Counted from the first letter of the stretch, positions 1 to 8,514 are shown. The stretch is 37,066 nucleotides of DNA from Proteobacteria bacterium UBA4457 (GCA_002390205.1 DGOV01000034.1:1-37066); one strand, 5' to 3'. The notes: a model not told the origin generated them from the letters alone. Translations and numbers: made by a program.

Positions 1-295
1 TTACGTCGATGCTCAAACCCACTTGCCTATCTTGTGGAAAATATATGATTCAAATAGCTCACTTTGGAAATTCGCAATTAATGCATATGCGCATCCAACA
101 TCACATATTGCGCATAATAATAATACTGGGGCTCCTATCCTAACCGCCTTCTCGACAATCGATATCCAAACCAATCGATGTACAACGATACAGGCATTAA
201 CTCTAATCAATGTTGACGACATAAGTGTCAAAGACTTTGATGCGGGGGACATGCAAAGTGCGACCGGCAGAGATTATAAACGGCGTGGTAGATAG
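1..295 (+). CDS. DUF1329 domain protein, C-terminal fragment (5' end outside window)
   Basis: The frame beginning at base 2 is open from the window edge to a TAG at 293-295, giving about 97 C-terminal residues. Seen: a YVDAQT start, a K-IYD-S-LW stretch, a D-x-T-x-R-C-T-x-Q segment, and a tail of DFDAGDMQSATG followed by a basic K-R-R-G-R end. This order (YxDxxTw..., iYD..G.LWr, DLqsgRy, DFtpaalRr.gRR) is what I know from the C-terminus of DUF1329, a periplasmic LolA/LolB-like family often encoded beside RND/MMPL exporters and DUF1302 porin-like proteins. No start codon with a ribosome site is visible inside the window, so I read it as a truncated entry, not a small gene. It ends 51 bases before the LLM oxidoreductase on the same strand, so the two may be cotranscribed. 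Assignment rests on short motifs and is moderate. Confidence 0.55.
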   Translation, partial: YVDAQTHLPILWKIYDSNSSLWKFAINAYAHPTSHIAHNNNTGAPILTAFSTIDIQTNRCTTIQALTLINVDDISVKDFDAGDMQSATGRDYKRRGR

Positions 296-346
296 GCTCT
301 GTAGGTTACGTTGATTATCAGTGTTTAGATAAAGGGGAATAACAAT

Positions 347-1423
347 ATGAAATTTAGCTTGACCGTTCAAACCAGAATTACCGACTGGCATTTTATAAAA
401 TATCTAGAAGATCTGGGATACGATGCAGCGTGGGTTCCCGATACGCAAATGATGTGGTCAGACTGCTACGCGACCATGGCACTTGCCGCCCAAAATACTT
501 CAAGAATAAAGCTTGGAACAGGCGTAGCTATTGCAGGGACCAGAATAGCTCCTACGACTGCGGCGGCGATCTCTTCAATCAACGCACTCGCGCCCGGTAG
601 AGTCTTTCTGGGCATTGGGACAGGTCATACCGCTATGCGCGTGATGGGGCAAGACCCGATCTCGATCACAGAGTTTCGGGAATATTTGCGTGTAGTGAGA
701 GCAATGCTCCGCGGGGAAGAAGTAGATTATACCTACAATGGAAGGACTACTTCGATCGTCTGGCAGGAGCATGGCTCAGGGTTTCGCGACATCGAGCACC
801 CTATTCCTATTTACGTCGCCGCCAATGGACCCCGGGCGCTTAGAACGGCGGGGATGTATGGCGATGGCCTCTGCTCTATCTTTAACGAGCAAATACCTGT
901 CCTAACCTACAATCTTGAGCAAGTTCGTAAGGGTGCGAAAATAGCGAACCGCGAACTTAACAATTACCAAACAACAACACTAACGAATGCTGTGATTCTT
1001 CGTGCAGGAGAAAAGCTAACTGACGACGCCATCGTTGAAAAAGCCGGATCTTGGGCAGTGACTGCTCTGCATTTTGTCTATGAAATTTGGCGTTACACGA
1101 AAGAGGACAACGTGGTTCCAGAGTACATGCGATCCATATGGGAAGAATACTGTGATCACGTTGATAACTTCCCACTTCCCAAAGAAAAGGCACATCAACT
1201 CATTCATGAAGGCCATTGCAGTTTTTACACTGACGGAGAAAAGAAATTCGTTACACCAGAGATGATAGAAGGCACTACTTTAGTCGGCAGCGCAGCAGAA
1301 ATAGCCGAGAAAATAACTGAAGCTGGCAAACATGGGCTTACAGAAGTCAGCCTACTTCCTCCTCTCAATCACATCCGAGAAGCTGCAAAAGAATTTGCAG
1401 AAGAAGTGATCCCACTTTGCTGA
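347..1423 (+). CDS. LLM-class flavin- or F420-dependent oxidoreductase
   Basis: A 358-residue TIM-barrel enzyme of the bacterial luciferase-like monooxygenase superfamily. Seen: the first beta strand and helix MKFSL...YLEDLGYDAAWVPDTQ, then SRIKLGTGVAIAGTR, the INALAPGRVFLGIGTGHTA block near residues 80-97, and PIPIYVAANGPRALRTAG near 152-169, all typical of LLM/MER-like proteins. There is no signal peptide, so it is cytosolic. The family oxidises or reduces small organic substrates with FMNH2, FAD or F420; the cofactor cannot be told from sequence and no F420 biosynthesis gene is present here. The ATG is preceded by AAAGGGGAATA. It is followed convergently by the EthD gene. Substrate unknown. 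Confidence 0.85.
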   Translation: MKFSLTVQTRITDWHFIKYLEDLGYDAAWVPDTQMMWSDCYATMALAAQNTSRIKLGTGVAIAGTRIAPTTAAAISSINALAPGRVFLGIGTGHTAMRVMGQDPISITEFREYLRVVRAMLRGEEVDYTYNGRTTSIVWQEHGSGFRDIEHPIPIYVAANGPRALRTAGMYGDGLCSIFNEQIPVLTYNLEQVRKGAKIANRELNNYQTTTLTNAVILRAGEKLTDDAIVEKAGSWAVTALHFVYEIWRYTKEDNVVPEYMRSIWEEYCDHVDNFPLPKEKAHQLIHEGHCSFYTDGEKKFVTPEMIEGTTLVGSAAEIAEKITEAGKHGLTEVSLLPPLNHIREAAKEFAEEVIPLC

Positions 1424-1490
1424 GAATACCATCAAGACCACCAGCTTCTAGCAACACTAATTTACTACTTTTAGCATGCTTTTTTATTTA

Positions 1491-2159
1491 CTAACCTACT
1501 AAAATATGCTCTTGAGCAATAATGAAATCTAATGGAGTAGTAAGGAAATTTTCCTCATCGTCACGGGTAGCCTCATACTCCTTAGACCGCGCAGATTCCC
1601 TCATGGCATCAGTATCTTTAAACCAAGTTAAAGCAAGGCCGTCGAGCTTAGGAGACCGGCCATTCAGATAGGAACTACTCTTTGCATGATTTTGAATATA
1701 GCGACTTACTTGTTTGATTGAAGCTCCTAATGGCCCGTGTATCTCACGCCAATGATACTGGAAAGTACCAACATCCATTTCATGTTTTCGACGAACGAAC
1801 TCGATGTTTTTCACACCCTCAACTAAAGCAGGCCCATCTTTTATCACATGCTCATCGACCAAAATTTGCACAGAAGATGCCAAGTCGATGAAGCGCTCTT
1901 CATCATCAGAAACCTGCTGCAGTTCTTGCGATGATTGAAGATTATAAAGAGCATCTGTATCTTCAAACCACAACTCGCTAAGGCCATCGGCTGCAGGCTG
2001 ATGTCTGGAATAACCCGACCGCCTGGTATGAGACTGGACGTAGCGTTCCACGCTTGGTAAGCGGGCAACCATTGGTCCATGATGGTTCAGCCAGTAATCC
2101 TGAAATTCATCTACTTCCATTCCCGCTTTTCGCTTAAATACTGAAATGACTTTAATCAC
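1491..2159 (-). CDS. Tandem EthD-domain protein
   Basis: A 222-residue protein made of two EthD units (ferredoxin-like dimeric alpha/beta barrel). Unit 1 (about 1-105) carries YWLNHHGP, RY at 39-40, DGL at 58-60 and WFEDTDA at 64-70. Unit 2 (about 117-222) repeats the pattern as YHWREIHGP, RY at 153-154, DGL at 173-175 and WFKDTDA at 179-185. Both units end with an acidic DDEE-F segment and a QE/DEHV/I strand. Single-domain EthD proteins pair as homodimers, so the fusion probably makes a pseudo-dimer. EthD was first seen with the ethyl tert-butyl ether P450 system, and relatives are linked to aromatic or polyketide chemistry. The start is GTG at 2159, preceded by GGGGAGGA at a good distance. 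Cytosolic; exact reaction unknown. Confidence 0.85.
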   Translation of the reverse strand: MIKVISVFKRKAGMEVDEFQDYWLNHHGPMVARLPSVERYVQSHTRRSGYSRHQPAADGLSELWFEDTDALYNLQSSQELQQVSDDEERFIDLASSVQILVDEHVIKDGPALVEGVKNIEFVRRKHEMDVGTFQYHWREIHGPLGASIKQVSRYIQNHAKSSSYLNGRSPKLDGLALTWFKDTDAMRESARSKEYEATRDDEENFLTTPLDFIIAQEHILVG

Positions 2160-2312
2160 ATCGAGTCCTCCCCAATAGTTTCTCCATTACCATAGCGCTT
2201 ATACGGTACTTGGCTCAAGCACCATGTTAAATTACCATAACAATATATTGAATTGGTTCATGGTATAAAACCAGTAAAATACCTAAAGAAACAAAGAGCA
2301 AATAGATTAATC

Positions 2313-2987
2313 ATGACTCTATCGACTGCTATCATATTTTTTAAAGACCGCATTGCCCCGCTGCTAGTAATTATTTTAGTGTGTTTAAACCCCTATCAAT
2401 CAGCAATTGCCAGCGATGATTTATTACTAGGTGATTGGGTGCTCGACAAACCCTCAAGTGACAACCTCAAAAAGAAGCTAAAAGGGCAATTCCGACGAAG
2501 GCTACCCATGTCAAAATTCAATAGGCCCATCTCCGGAGGTCGCACCCGCGGTACTGCAGGAGACGAGTCTCAAAGTAATTATTGGAGGACTTTGAAGGAG
2601 GGGAAAGAACGAAAAGCAGCGAAAAACATAAAACGCGTCGGTACTGCTTATCCCCTAATATCAGCCAAAACCCTCAGCATTACTTCAAAAGTGAAAAATT
2701 ATCTTTTCCTATACGACATACTTTTGCCAAGGGAAATAAAACCCAATGCGTCAGGCCGGATATACTCTGCAAAGGGGGAGGAACTTGTTGAGGATAGTAT
2801 AGGGCACACATTAGCTTACTGGAAAGACCAGTCTCTCATCCTCGAAACAACAAATACTATGGGTGGAACTTATCTAGAAGTAATCACGCTACGCGCCCCA
2901 GACGAGCTTCTCTATACTATTACGTTAGACCTTCGCCTGCTGTTAGAACCCATTACTATAAAGAGGGTCTTTCGCCGTAAAAAATAG
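2313..2987 (+). CDS. Exported protein of unknown function, lipocalin-like pattern
   Basis: I do not recognise a named family. From the ATG at 2313 the product is 224 residues. It opens with a hydrophobic stretch followed by a plausible cleavage region PYQSAIAS/D, so it is probably periplasmic. The frame also opens upstream at a TTG (2253), but that would put 20 mostly charged residues before the signal, and neither start has a strong ribosome site. The mature part begins LLLGDWVLDKPSSD, has a basic loop around residues 55-110, then alternating hydrophobic strands (LILETTNTMGGTYLEVITL, LLYTITLDLRL) and an IKRVFRRKK end. The GdW...RvF/Y pattern resembles small periplasmic beta-barrel ligand-binding proteins, but this is inference. 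Its stop lies two bases from the converging CoA-transferase stop. Confidence 0.6.
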   Translation: MTLSTAIIFFKDRIAPLLVIILVCLNPYQSAIASDDLLLGDWVLDKPSSDNLKKKLKGQFRRRLPMSKFNRPISGGRTRGTAGDESQSNYWRTLKEGKERKAAKNIKRVGTAYPLISAKTLSITSKVKNYLFLYDILLPREIKPNASGRIYSAKGEELVEDSIGHTLAYWKDQSLILETTNTMGGTYLEVITLRAPDELLYTITLDLRLLLEPITIKRVFRRKK

Positions 2988-2989
2988 TT

Positions 2990-4234
2990 TTACATACTGT
3001 TAGCTAACTCATCTCTGAACTTTGGATGAGCAATACCGATAAGTTCATCTGCTCTCTCCCAAAGCGTTTTTCCTCTTAATGATGCAATTCCATACTCAGT
3101 AATGACATAGTCAACACAGTAACGTGGAGTAGTCACTACACTCCCAAATGCAAGCGATGGCACAATCTTAGAATGTTTATCTCCATTGGTAGAAGAAGGC
3201 ATCGCTAAGATAGACACACCACCTTTTGATAATAGAGCAGCCTGGATGTAATCAAGGCTGCCACCGACTCCGCTCATTTGAATTGGACCAATGGTCTCGC
3301 CATTGCTTTGCCCATGGAGATCAATTTCAATAGCCGAGTTAATAGAGACAAAAGACTGCAGCTCTGCGAGCTCGAAAAAATTATGGGTCTTGGATAACGG
3401 AGCCATCTCCACACGCTCATTTAAATGACAATAGTCATAGAGCGCTTGATTGCCTGCTAACTCCCCATTAATTACTTTTGTCGAGTTTGGTGTCGCTTCC
3501 AGAAACTGCACCAAACTCTGAGAAAGCATGCCTGAAAAGAGATTAACGCCTTTTATATCTGACAAGCCTGCTAATACCCTGTCCGGTATAGCGCCCACCC
3601 CAAATTGCACCCACGCATTATCTGGCACCAAGCTCAAAACATACTCCACGATTTTTTGGTCACGCGGTCCAGCTTCACCTGTATCATAAATAGTCAGAGC
3701 CTCTGACGATTCTATGCCGTAATCTATATCCTCTAATCTGATACGAGTGTTGCCGCATGTTACAGGCATGTTAGAGTTCATCTCCGCTATAACTAATGTT
3801 GCTTCGGATACGAAATGAAGATTAGGGCCGACCGAAATCCCCAAACTGACAGTACCATCAGATTGAGGCAGAGAGGTTTGAATAACTACGGCATCGGGAC
3901 TCACCGAGCCTCCTTGCCTCACCACCTGGTCCAAATCACTTAACCGGGTTGGGATAAAGGAAATCTTCGTCTTGTCATTTTCTTTAAACAAGCTTCTCAA
4001 CTTGGGCGCTGCCTGCCAAGTTTTGTAATGAAAATTCGTTCCCAGACCTTCGTCTAAAAACCGATAGTCTCCTAGAGATAGTCCTGAGCATACAGTCAAA
4101 GTAGAGAACCTCTCAATTTCCTTGGAAAAAGCCTCATAAAATCTGACTGGGTTAGCACACGACCCGGGTAATACCAGATGAGAACCATCATTAATTTGGG
4201 CTACAGCTTCTTGAGGTTCAACGATTTTAACCAT
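2990..4234 (-). CDS. Acetyl-CoA hydrolase/transferase family protein (4-hydroxybutyrate/acetate CoA-transferase type)
   Basis: A 414-residue class I-type CoA-transferase of the acetyl-CoA hydrolase/4-hydroxybutyrate CoA-transferase family. Seen: an N-terminal GSCANPVRFYEAF region; PDAVVIQTSLPQSDGTVSLG near 114-132; WVQFGVGAIPDRV near 208-220; the active-site block INSAIEIDLHGQSNGE at 298-313, whose Glu303 matches the glutamate that forms the acyl thioester in this family; SGVGGSLDY at 321-329; SKIVPSL and the C-terminal VDYVITEYGIASLRGKTL with IAHPKFRDEL. Length and motif order are complete. The enzyme moves CoA between acetyl-CoA and a short carboxylate, or hydrolyses the thioester, in the cytosol. 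It is divergent from the solute symporter (162 bases apart), consistent with import and CoA activation of a carboxylate. The exact acid is unknown. Confidence 0.88.
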   Translation of the reverse strand: MVKIVEPQEAVAQINDGSHLVLPGSCANPVRFYEAFSKEIERFSTLTVCSGLSLGDYRFLDEGLGTNFHYKTWQAAPKLRSLFKENDKTKISFIPTRLSDLDQVVRQGGSVSPDAVVIQTSLPQSDGTVSLGISVGPNLHFVSEATLVIAEMNSNMPVTCGNTRIRLEDIDYGIESSEALTIYDTGEAGPRDQKIVEYVLSLVPDNAWVQFGVGAIPDRVLAGLSDIKGVNLFSGMLSQSLVQFLEATPNSTKVINGELAGNQALYDYCHLNERVEMAPLSKTHNFFELAELQSFVSINSAIEIDLHGQSNGETIGPIQMSGVGGSLDYIQAALLSKGGVSILAMPSSTNGDKHSKIVPSLAFGSVVTTPRYCVDYVITEYGIASLRGKTLWERADELIGIAHPKFRDELANSM

Positions 4235-4396
4235 TTTACTTACCTACACCTTCGAATTTCTAATATCAGAGCCTGAGCATAACGCGAATTGACAAAAAAA
4301 AGCTCCTAGAAAGAAAGCTCACTAAATGTTATAAAACCGCCTCATATTGATATTACTTCGGTACAAAGAACATAAACAATTGTTAGGAAAGTTTAA

Positions 4397-5977
4397 ATGA
4401 TATTTGGTGTAGAGCCTCTGATTTTTTGGGGCTGGTTATTTCTAGCGTTATATATAAGCATGATGATTATTTTCGGCCTGGTCGGTATGAGACGAGTTAA
4501 AGGCAGTGACGATTTTGCTACTGCACGTGGTAGCTATGGCCCGGTTTTTCTAGCATTTGCAATGACTGCGACAGCGGCTAGTGGCGCAACTTTCTTAGGC
4601 TTGCCTGGACTGGCGTATAAAAGCGGTTTCTCAGTCTTATGGTACGCCGTTGCTTATCCGTTAGGCCTCTATATCGGCGTAGCAATCTGTCTGGTCGCAG
4701 TGCGCAGAGCTGGCTCTTCATTCGGCAGCAGATCGATCCCTGAATTCCTGGGCGATCGTTTTAATTCAGATGCTTTGAGGCTACTAGCAGCGTGCTTCTC
4801 AATGCTACTTATGGTCTATCTAGCCGGTCAACTGTTAGCCGGCGCGGTGATGTTTACACAAATGCTAGGTTTAGAAACGCTGCAAGCTCTAATCATTACG
4901 GCTATTGTCCTTATGTTCTATATCGCATTAGGCGGAGCCCATGCGGATATCCTTACGGACGGAATTCAAGGGGCACTGATGTTAGTATTAGCCTGTGCAG
5001 TGCTTGGAATGTTTCTCATCGGTTATAAAGTAGATGGTGGGTTTTCCGGAATGGTGATGGAGCTCAACACCTTGGACCCTACCGGGGGGCTCACATCATC
5101 TCTGTCTCTTACCAATCCGATTTTTAATTCCACTTGGGATATTTTTGCTATCTTCTTCGCTCATCTCCCTCTAGGGCTTTTGCCCCATGTAGGAAACAAA
5201 CTGTGGGCGCTCAAAAACGATGCAGATCAGAAAAAATTTATCACAATAGCATTTATATTTGGCATGATCCTTCCTGCTATTACCTGCGGTGGAATTCTAG
5301 CTCGTGCAATATTAGGTGATGCTCTTTTGTTGGAAGGAGCCAACCCTAACCACGCGATTCCAGAACTCTTTATTGCGACGCTACCTGCCTGGGTCGCCGC
5401 GCTCATTTGCTCGGGAGTTCTTGCAGCAGTTATGTCTACCGCCGATGGCTTAGTAGTATCTACCGCTCAAATATTTGCTAACGATATTTTCAGGCGAACT
5501 ATTGCACCGAAATATATGCAGAAGACGTCAGATGCCCGCATCGATAAAATTGGTCTATATATCAGCCGCATAGCTACAGTCTTAGTGCTAATAGTCGCCA
5601 TATGGATCGCGTGGTCAACACGGGAAATGAACGTGGCGCTTCTAGTTTGGATAGGTATCGGGGGTATGATGGCAGCAACTGCTGCGCCGATGTTTCTGGG
5701 CGTTTTATGGAAAGGCGCGACACGTGTTGGAGCCCTGAGTGGATTTGTTGCAGGTGGGCTAGTTTTTTCTCTCATGCACGGGGTAGGATTTGACGCATCT
5801 TGGTTGGGGAATGGTCATCTAGAAATAGTCGGAACTTTTTTAGAAGAGCAAAAAATCAATCCTTTTGCCTGCGCCACCATCGGAGGTCTGTGCTCAATAG
5901 TTACAATGTATCTGGTATCACAGGTGACCGAAAAGCCAAGTGAAGAACATATTAAACGTGTATTTGGAGAGTCATAA
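4397..5977 (+). CDS. Sodium:solute symporter (SSS family)
   Basis: A 526-residue inner-membrane transporter with about 13 hydrophobic segments, the usual SSS/PutP size. Seen: FLAFAMTATAASGATFLG near 51-68, the broken TM1-type sodium-site region; SIPEFLGDRF near 114-123; FYIALGGAHADILTDGIQGALM near 174-195, equivalent to the family's GG-x-x-A/T-D-x-x-Q-G motif; and SGVLAAVMSTADGLVVSTAQIFANDIF near 339-365 with its two-serine/threonine sodium-site pattern. SSS proteins take up sugars, amino acids or carboxylates with Na+. AGGAAA is 7 bases before the ATG. Two bases separate its stop from the next ATG, so it is cotranscribed and probably translationally coupled with the SDR. Substrate not predictable, but a carboxylate or other marine metabolite fits the CoA-transferase and acyl-CoA synthetase on either side. 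Confidence 0.9.
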   Translation: MIFGVEPLIFWGWLFLALYISMMIIFGLVGMRRVKGSDDFATARGSYGPVFLAFAMTATAASGATFLGLPGLAYKSGFSVLWYAVAYPLGLYIGVAICLVAVRRAGSSFGSRSIPEFLGDRFNSDALRLLAACFSMLLMVYLAGQLLAGAVMFTQMLGLETLQALIITAIVLMFYIALGGAHADILTDGIQGALMLVLACAVLGMFLIGYKVDGGFSGMVMELNTLDPTGGLTSSLSLTNPIFNSTWDIFAIFFAHLPLGLLPHVGNKLWALKNDADQKKFITIAFIFGMILPAITCGGILARAILGDALLLEGANPNHAIPELFIATLPAWVAALICSGVLAAVMSTADGLVVSTAQIFANDIFRRTIAPKYMQKTSDARIDKIGLYISRIATVLVLIVAIWIAWSTREMNVALLVWIGIGGMMAATAAPMFLGVLWKGATRVGALSGFVAGGLVFSLMHGVGFDASWLGNGHLEIVGTFLEEQKINPFACATIGGLCSIVTMYLVSQVTEKPSEEHIKRVFGES

Positions 5978-5979
5978 AA

Positions 5980-6744
5980 ATGTCTACTTTACTACTGGAT
6001 AGATCTATTATTATTACTGGAGGCAGCACCGGAATTGGACGAGCAACTGCGTTACGATGCGCAGAAGAAGGTGCGCTAGTTACTATTGCTGATGTAAATG
6101 ACGACGCGGGAAATGAAGTCGTTGAAATGATCGCAGCTAAGGGCATCGAGGCACAATATTGCAATACCAACGTCACTAAGGCAGCCGACGTAAAAAATAT
6201 GGTCGCCCAAGCTATTCAAAAATTTGGCAAACTCGACGGAGCCTTTAATAACGCAGGTATAGAAGGCAACTTCACCAGTATTACTAAAATGACGGAAGAA
6301 GAGTATGACCGGACCGTTGATGTCGATATGAAAGGTGTCTGGCTTTGCTTGAAATACCAAATTGAGGCACTGCTTAAGCAAGAATCGCCTGGCTCTATTG
6401 TCAGCACCGCCTCAGTCGCTGGACTCGTAGGTACAAGGGGAGGTAGTGCCTATTGCGGCGCAAAGCATGCTGTTATTGGAATCACTAAGTCCGCGGCACT
6501 TGAGTGCGCCCGAAAAGCTATACGCATCAATGCTGTCTGCCCAGGCGTGATACAAACCCCGATGGTTGATCGAATGACTAGTGGAACCGGAATTACGCCT
6601 CAGGCTTTGATAGAACAAGAACCTATGGCCAGACTAGGAACTCCAAATGAGATCGGAGAAGCTGTAATTTGGCTGCTATCCGACCTGTCGTCTTTCGTAA
6701 CCGGTATGGCAATGCCCGTAGACGGCGGCTATACGGCTCTATAG
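5980..6744 (+). CDS. Short-chain dehydrogenase/reductase (classical SDR)
   Basis: A 254-residue classical SDR. Seen: TGGSTGIG at 13-20 (NAD(P) binding), an acidic ADVND at the end of beta-2 (about 37-41) that favours NAD(H) over NADP(H), NNAG at 90-93, the catalytic Ser in STASVAG (about 142-148), Tyr158-x3-Lys162 (YCGAK), and PGVIQTPM plus a C-terminal TGMAMPVDGGYTAL. All active-site residues are present, so it should be an active cytosolic alcohol/ketone oxidoreductase. The start is set by the 2-base gap after the symporter; these two genes form a tight pair, so it probably oxidises the imported compound or a product of it. Converges on the acyl-CoA synthetase. Confidence 0.92.
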   Translation: MSTLLLDRSIIITGGSTGIGRATALRCAEEGALVTIADVNDDAGNEVVEMIAAKGIEAQYCNTNVTKAADVKNMVAQAIQKFGKLDGAFNNAGIEGNFTSITKMTEEEYDRTVDVDMKGVWLCLKYQIEALLKQESPGSIVSTASVAGLVGTRGGSAYCGAKHAVIGITKSAALECARKAIRINAVCPGVIQTPMVDRMTSGTGITPQALIEQEPMARLGTPNEIGEAVIWLLSDLSSFVTGMAMPVDGGYTAL

Positions 6745-6779
6745 CTGTCTAAGGAACACTACTTCAGCTCTTATAGGAT

Positions 6780-6805
6780 ATGCGTTCCCTGCTGGGAAGG
6801 CGCAT
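6780..6805. terminator. Hairpin between convergent SDR and acyl-CoA synthetase genes
   Basis: ATGCG TTCCC (6780-6789) pairs with GGGAA GG CGCAT (6794-6805): ten base pairs, a TGCT loop and one 2-base bulge. It lies in the 75-base gap between two converging genes, so it could stop transcription from either side, but no T-run follows on either strand. Weak as an intrinsic terminator. Confidence 0.35.
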
Positions 6806-6819
6806 CCAAGATGGGTCTA

Positions 6820-8466
6820 TTAACTCGTAGAAGCTAGTTTCTGTTTTTCAAGTTCTCTGAGCTCACGTCGCATAATCTTTCCTGTTGTTGTCATAGGCAG
6901 ACTTTCAACAAACTCAATCATTCTAGGTACTTCATGTTTCGCAAGACGACTCCTGACGAATTCTTTTAATTCATCCTCTAGGTTTTGTGTACCCTGAACT
7001 CCCTCTTTCAGAATAAGAAACACTTTGATGATTTCTGTTCGCACCGGATCAGGAATACCAATCGCAGCAGCCATTTGTATCGCCTCATGCTTCAGCAACG
7101 CATCTTCTATTTCACTAGGGCCAATGCGATAACCCGAGCTAGTAATAACATCATCCCCTCTGCCATGAAACCAAAAATAACCATCTTCATCCATATGTCC
7201 TACGTCACCAGTAATCAGCATATCACCGATAAATTTCTCTTTAGTGGCTTCTGGCTTATTTAAATATTCCAAAAGCATAACGGGGTGAGGTCTTTGACAA
7301 GCAATATGTCCTTCCTGTCCGCAAGGAACCTCCGTCCCACTATCGTCTATAATTTTCACCACACTACCTGGTGTCGGTTTACCTAAAGATCCTGGCTTGA
7401 TCGGAAAAACATTACCGTTGTTTCCAAGAATTACGTTACATTCCGTTTGGCCAAATCCTTCATTAATCGCTAAATTTAATTCATCCTGCGCCCATTCGAG
7501 CAAACCAGCTCCTACGGCTTCTCCTCCGGACAACACAGATCTTAATTTCAGTGTGTGGCGACTTAAAGGCTTTTCAATTTGTCTCATCAGTTTGAGCATT
7601 GTTGGAGTAAGTAATGCAAGAGTAACTTCGTGTTCTGCTAGAATTCTATACGCATCTTCGGCATCAAAACCCTTCATAGCCGTAGCTACAACCTTACAAC
7701 CATGAAACCAGCCGGGCATCAACACATCCATTAGACCTGCCATCCAAGCCCAATCAGCGGGCGACCATAGCGCGTCGGCATCTTGAGGGAAGAAATCGTA
7801 AATAAACTCTAAACTAGGCATGTGCCCTAACATCATCCGATGTGGTTGGACAGATCCTTTAGGCTGACCTGTTGTACCAGAGGTATAGCTAATCCAAGCG
7901 ATATCTTCCGCAGCAGTCTTAGCGTTTTCAAATACTTCAGGCGCATTCCCAATACTGTTCCAGAAGTTCAGTGCTCCATCAGCATCCCCATCCACTAGAA
8001 TAATTTTTTCTAGCTTAGGACACTGACTCCGCAGGCTATTCACTTTCTCAAAATTAGCTAAATCAGTAATCACCGCTTTTGCACCGCAGTCATTCAGTCT
8101 ATATGCGACCGCATCCCCTGCAAAAAGCACTGAGCAGGGCCCTGATACCATCCCGGCCTTCCAGCAGGCAACATGGGATATCGCGCACTCTGGATTTTGA
8201 GCTAATAACAAAGTGACACGATCGCCTTTTGAAAATCCCCAGCTTTGAAAAGTATTTGCCAGCTGATTAGCATATTTTTTTACGTCGTCAAAAGTATAAA
8301 TAGAAGTCTCTTTGGCTTCATTCTCATACGCTAGAGCAATCCTGCCCGATCCATCTGCCCATCTATCGCATACGTCGTCAGCGATATTGTATTGCTCGGG
8401 AATGTCCCATTTAAAATTCGCATAGATCTCTTCGTAGGTTTTACCTGGCTTAAGTAAGCTAGTCAT
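6820..8466 (-). CDS. AMP-binding acyl-CoA synthetase (medium-chain/acetyl-CoA synthetase-like)
   Basis: A 548-residue adenylate-forming enzyme. Seen: the P-loop-like YTSGTTGQPKG at 194-204, the WSPADWAWMAGLMD region near 244-257, the NEGFGQTECN motif (A5) near 334-343, ITGDVGHMDEDGYFWFHGRGDD (A7/A8), YRIGPSEIE, and the C-terminal TTGKIMRREL with Lys530 as the adenylation lysine. The overall pattern is of the ACSM/medium-chain group more than of true acetyl-CoA synthetase. It converts a free carboxylate plus ATP and CoA to acyl-CoA, AMP and PPi in the cytosol. AGGGAG lies upstream of the ATG. It is divergent from the TetR gene, and the shared intergenic region holds two palindromes, so the regulator may control it. 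Acyl substrate unknown. Confidence 0.9.
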   Translation of the reverse strand: MTSLLKPGKTYEEIYANFKWDIPEQYNIADDVCDRWADGSGRIALAYENEAKETSIYTFDDVKKYANQLANTFQSWGFSKGDRVTLLLAQNPECAISHVACWKAGMVSGPCSVLFAGDAVAYRLNDCGAKAVITDLANFEKVNSLRSQCPKLEKIILVDGDADGALNFWNSIGNAPEVFENAKTAAEDIAWISYTSGTTGQPKGSVQPHRMMLGHMPSLEFIYDFFPQDADALWSPADWAWMAGLMDVLMPGWFHGCKVVATAMKGFDAEDAYRILAEHEVTLALLTPTMLKLMRQIEKPLSRHTLKLRSVLSGGEAVGAGLLEWAQDELNLAINEGFGQTECNVILGNNGNVFPIKPGSLGKPTPGSVVKIIDDSGTEVPCGQEGHIACQRPHPVMLLEYLNKPEATKEKFIGDMLITGDVGHMDEDGYFWFHGRGDDVITSSGYRIGPSEIEDALLKHEAIQMAAAIGIPDPVRTEIIKVFLILKEGVQGTQNLEDELKEFVRSRLAKHEVPRMIEFVESLPMTTTGKIMRRELRELEKQKLASTS

Positions 8467-8514
8467 ACCTTATTTCTCCCTCTTTTCAGTTCGTAGTTTT
8501 GCATTTGCCGGATC

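Noticed and set aside
13..252. Minus-strand 79-codon frame at the left edge, hydrophobic in the middle
   Set aside because: It has no ribosome site and runs opposite the DUF1329-like frame that is open from the window edge on the plus strand; most likely a shadow.
347..1423. Calling this LLM protein F420-dependent
   Set aside because: LLM members use FMN, FAD or F420 and the sequence alone does not decide; no F420 biosynthesis gene is in the window.
1466..1487. AGCATGCT followed by a T-run between the LLM and EthD genes as a terminator
   Set aside because: The palindrome has no room for a hairpin loop, so stable RNA folding is doubtful.
4289..4294. TTGACA as a -35 box for the symporter
   Set aside because: No TATAAT-like sequence at 16-18 bases; the nearest TATAAA is far too distant.
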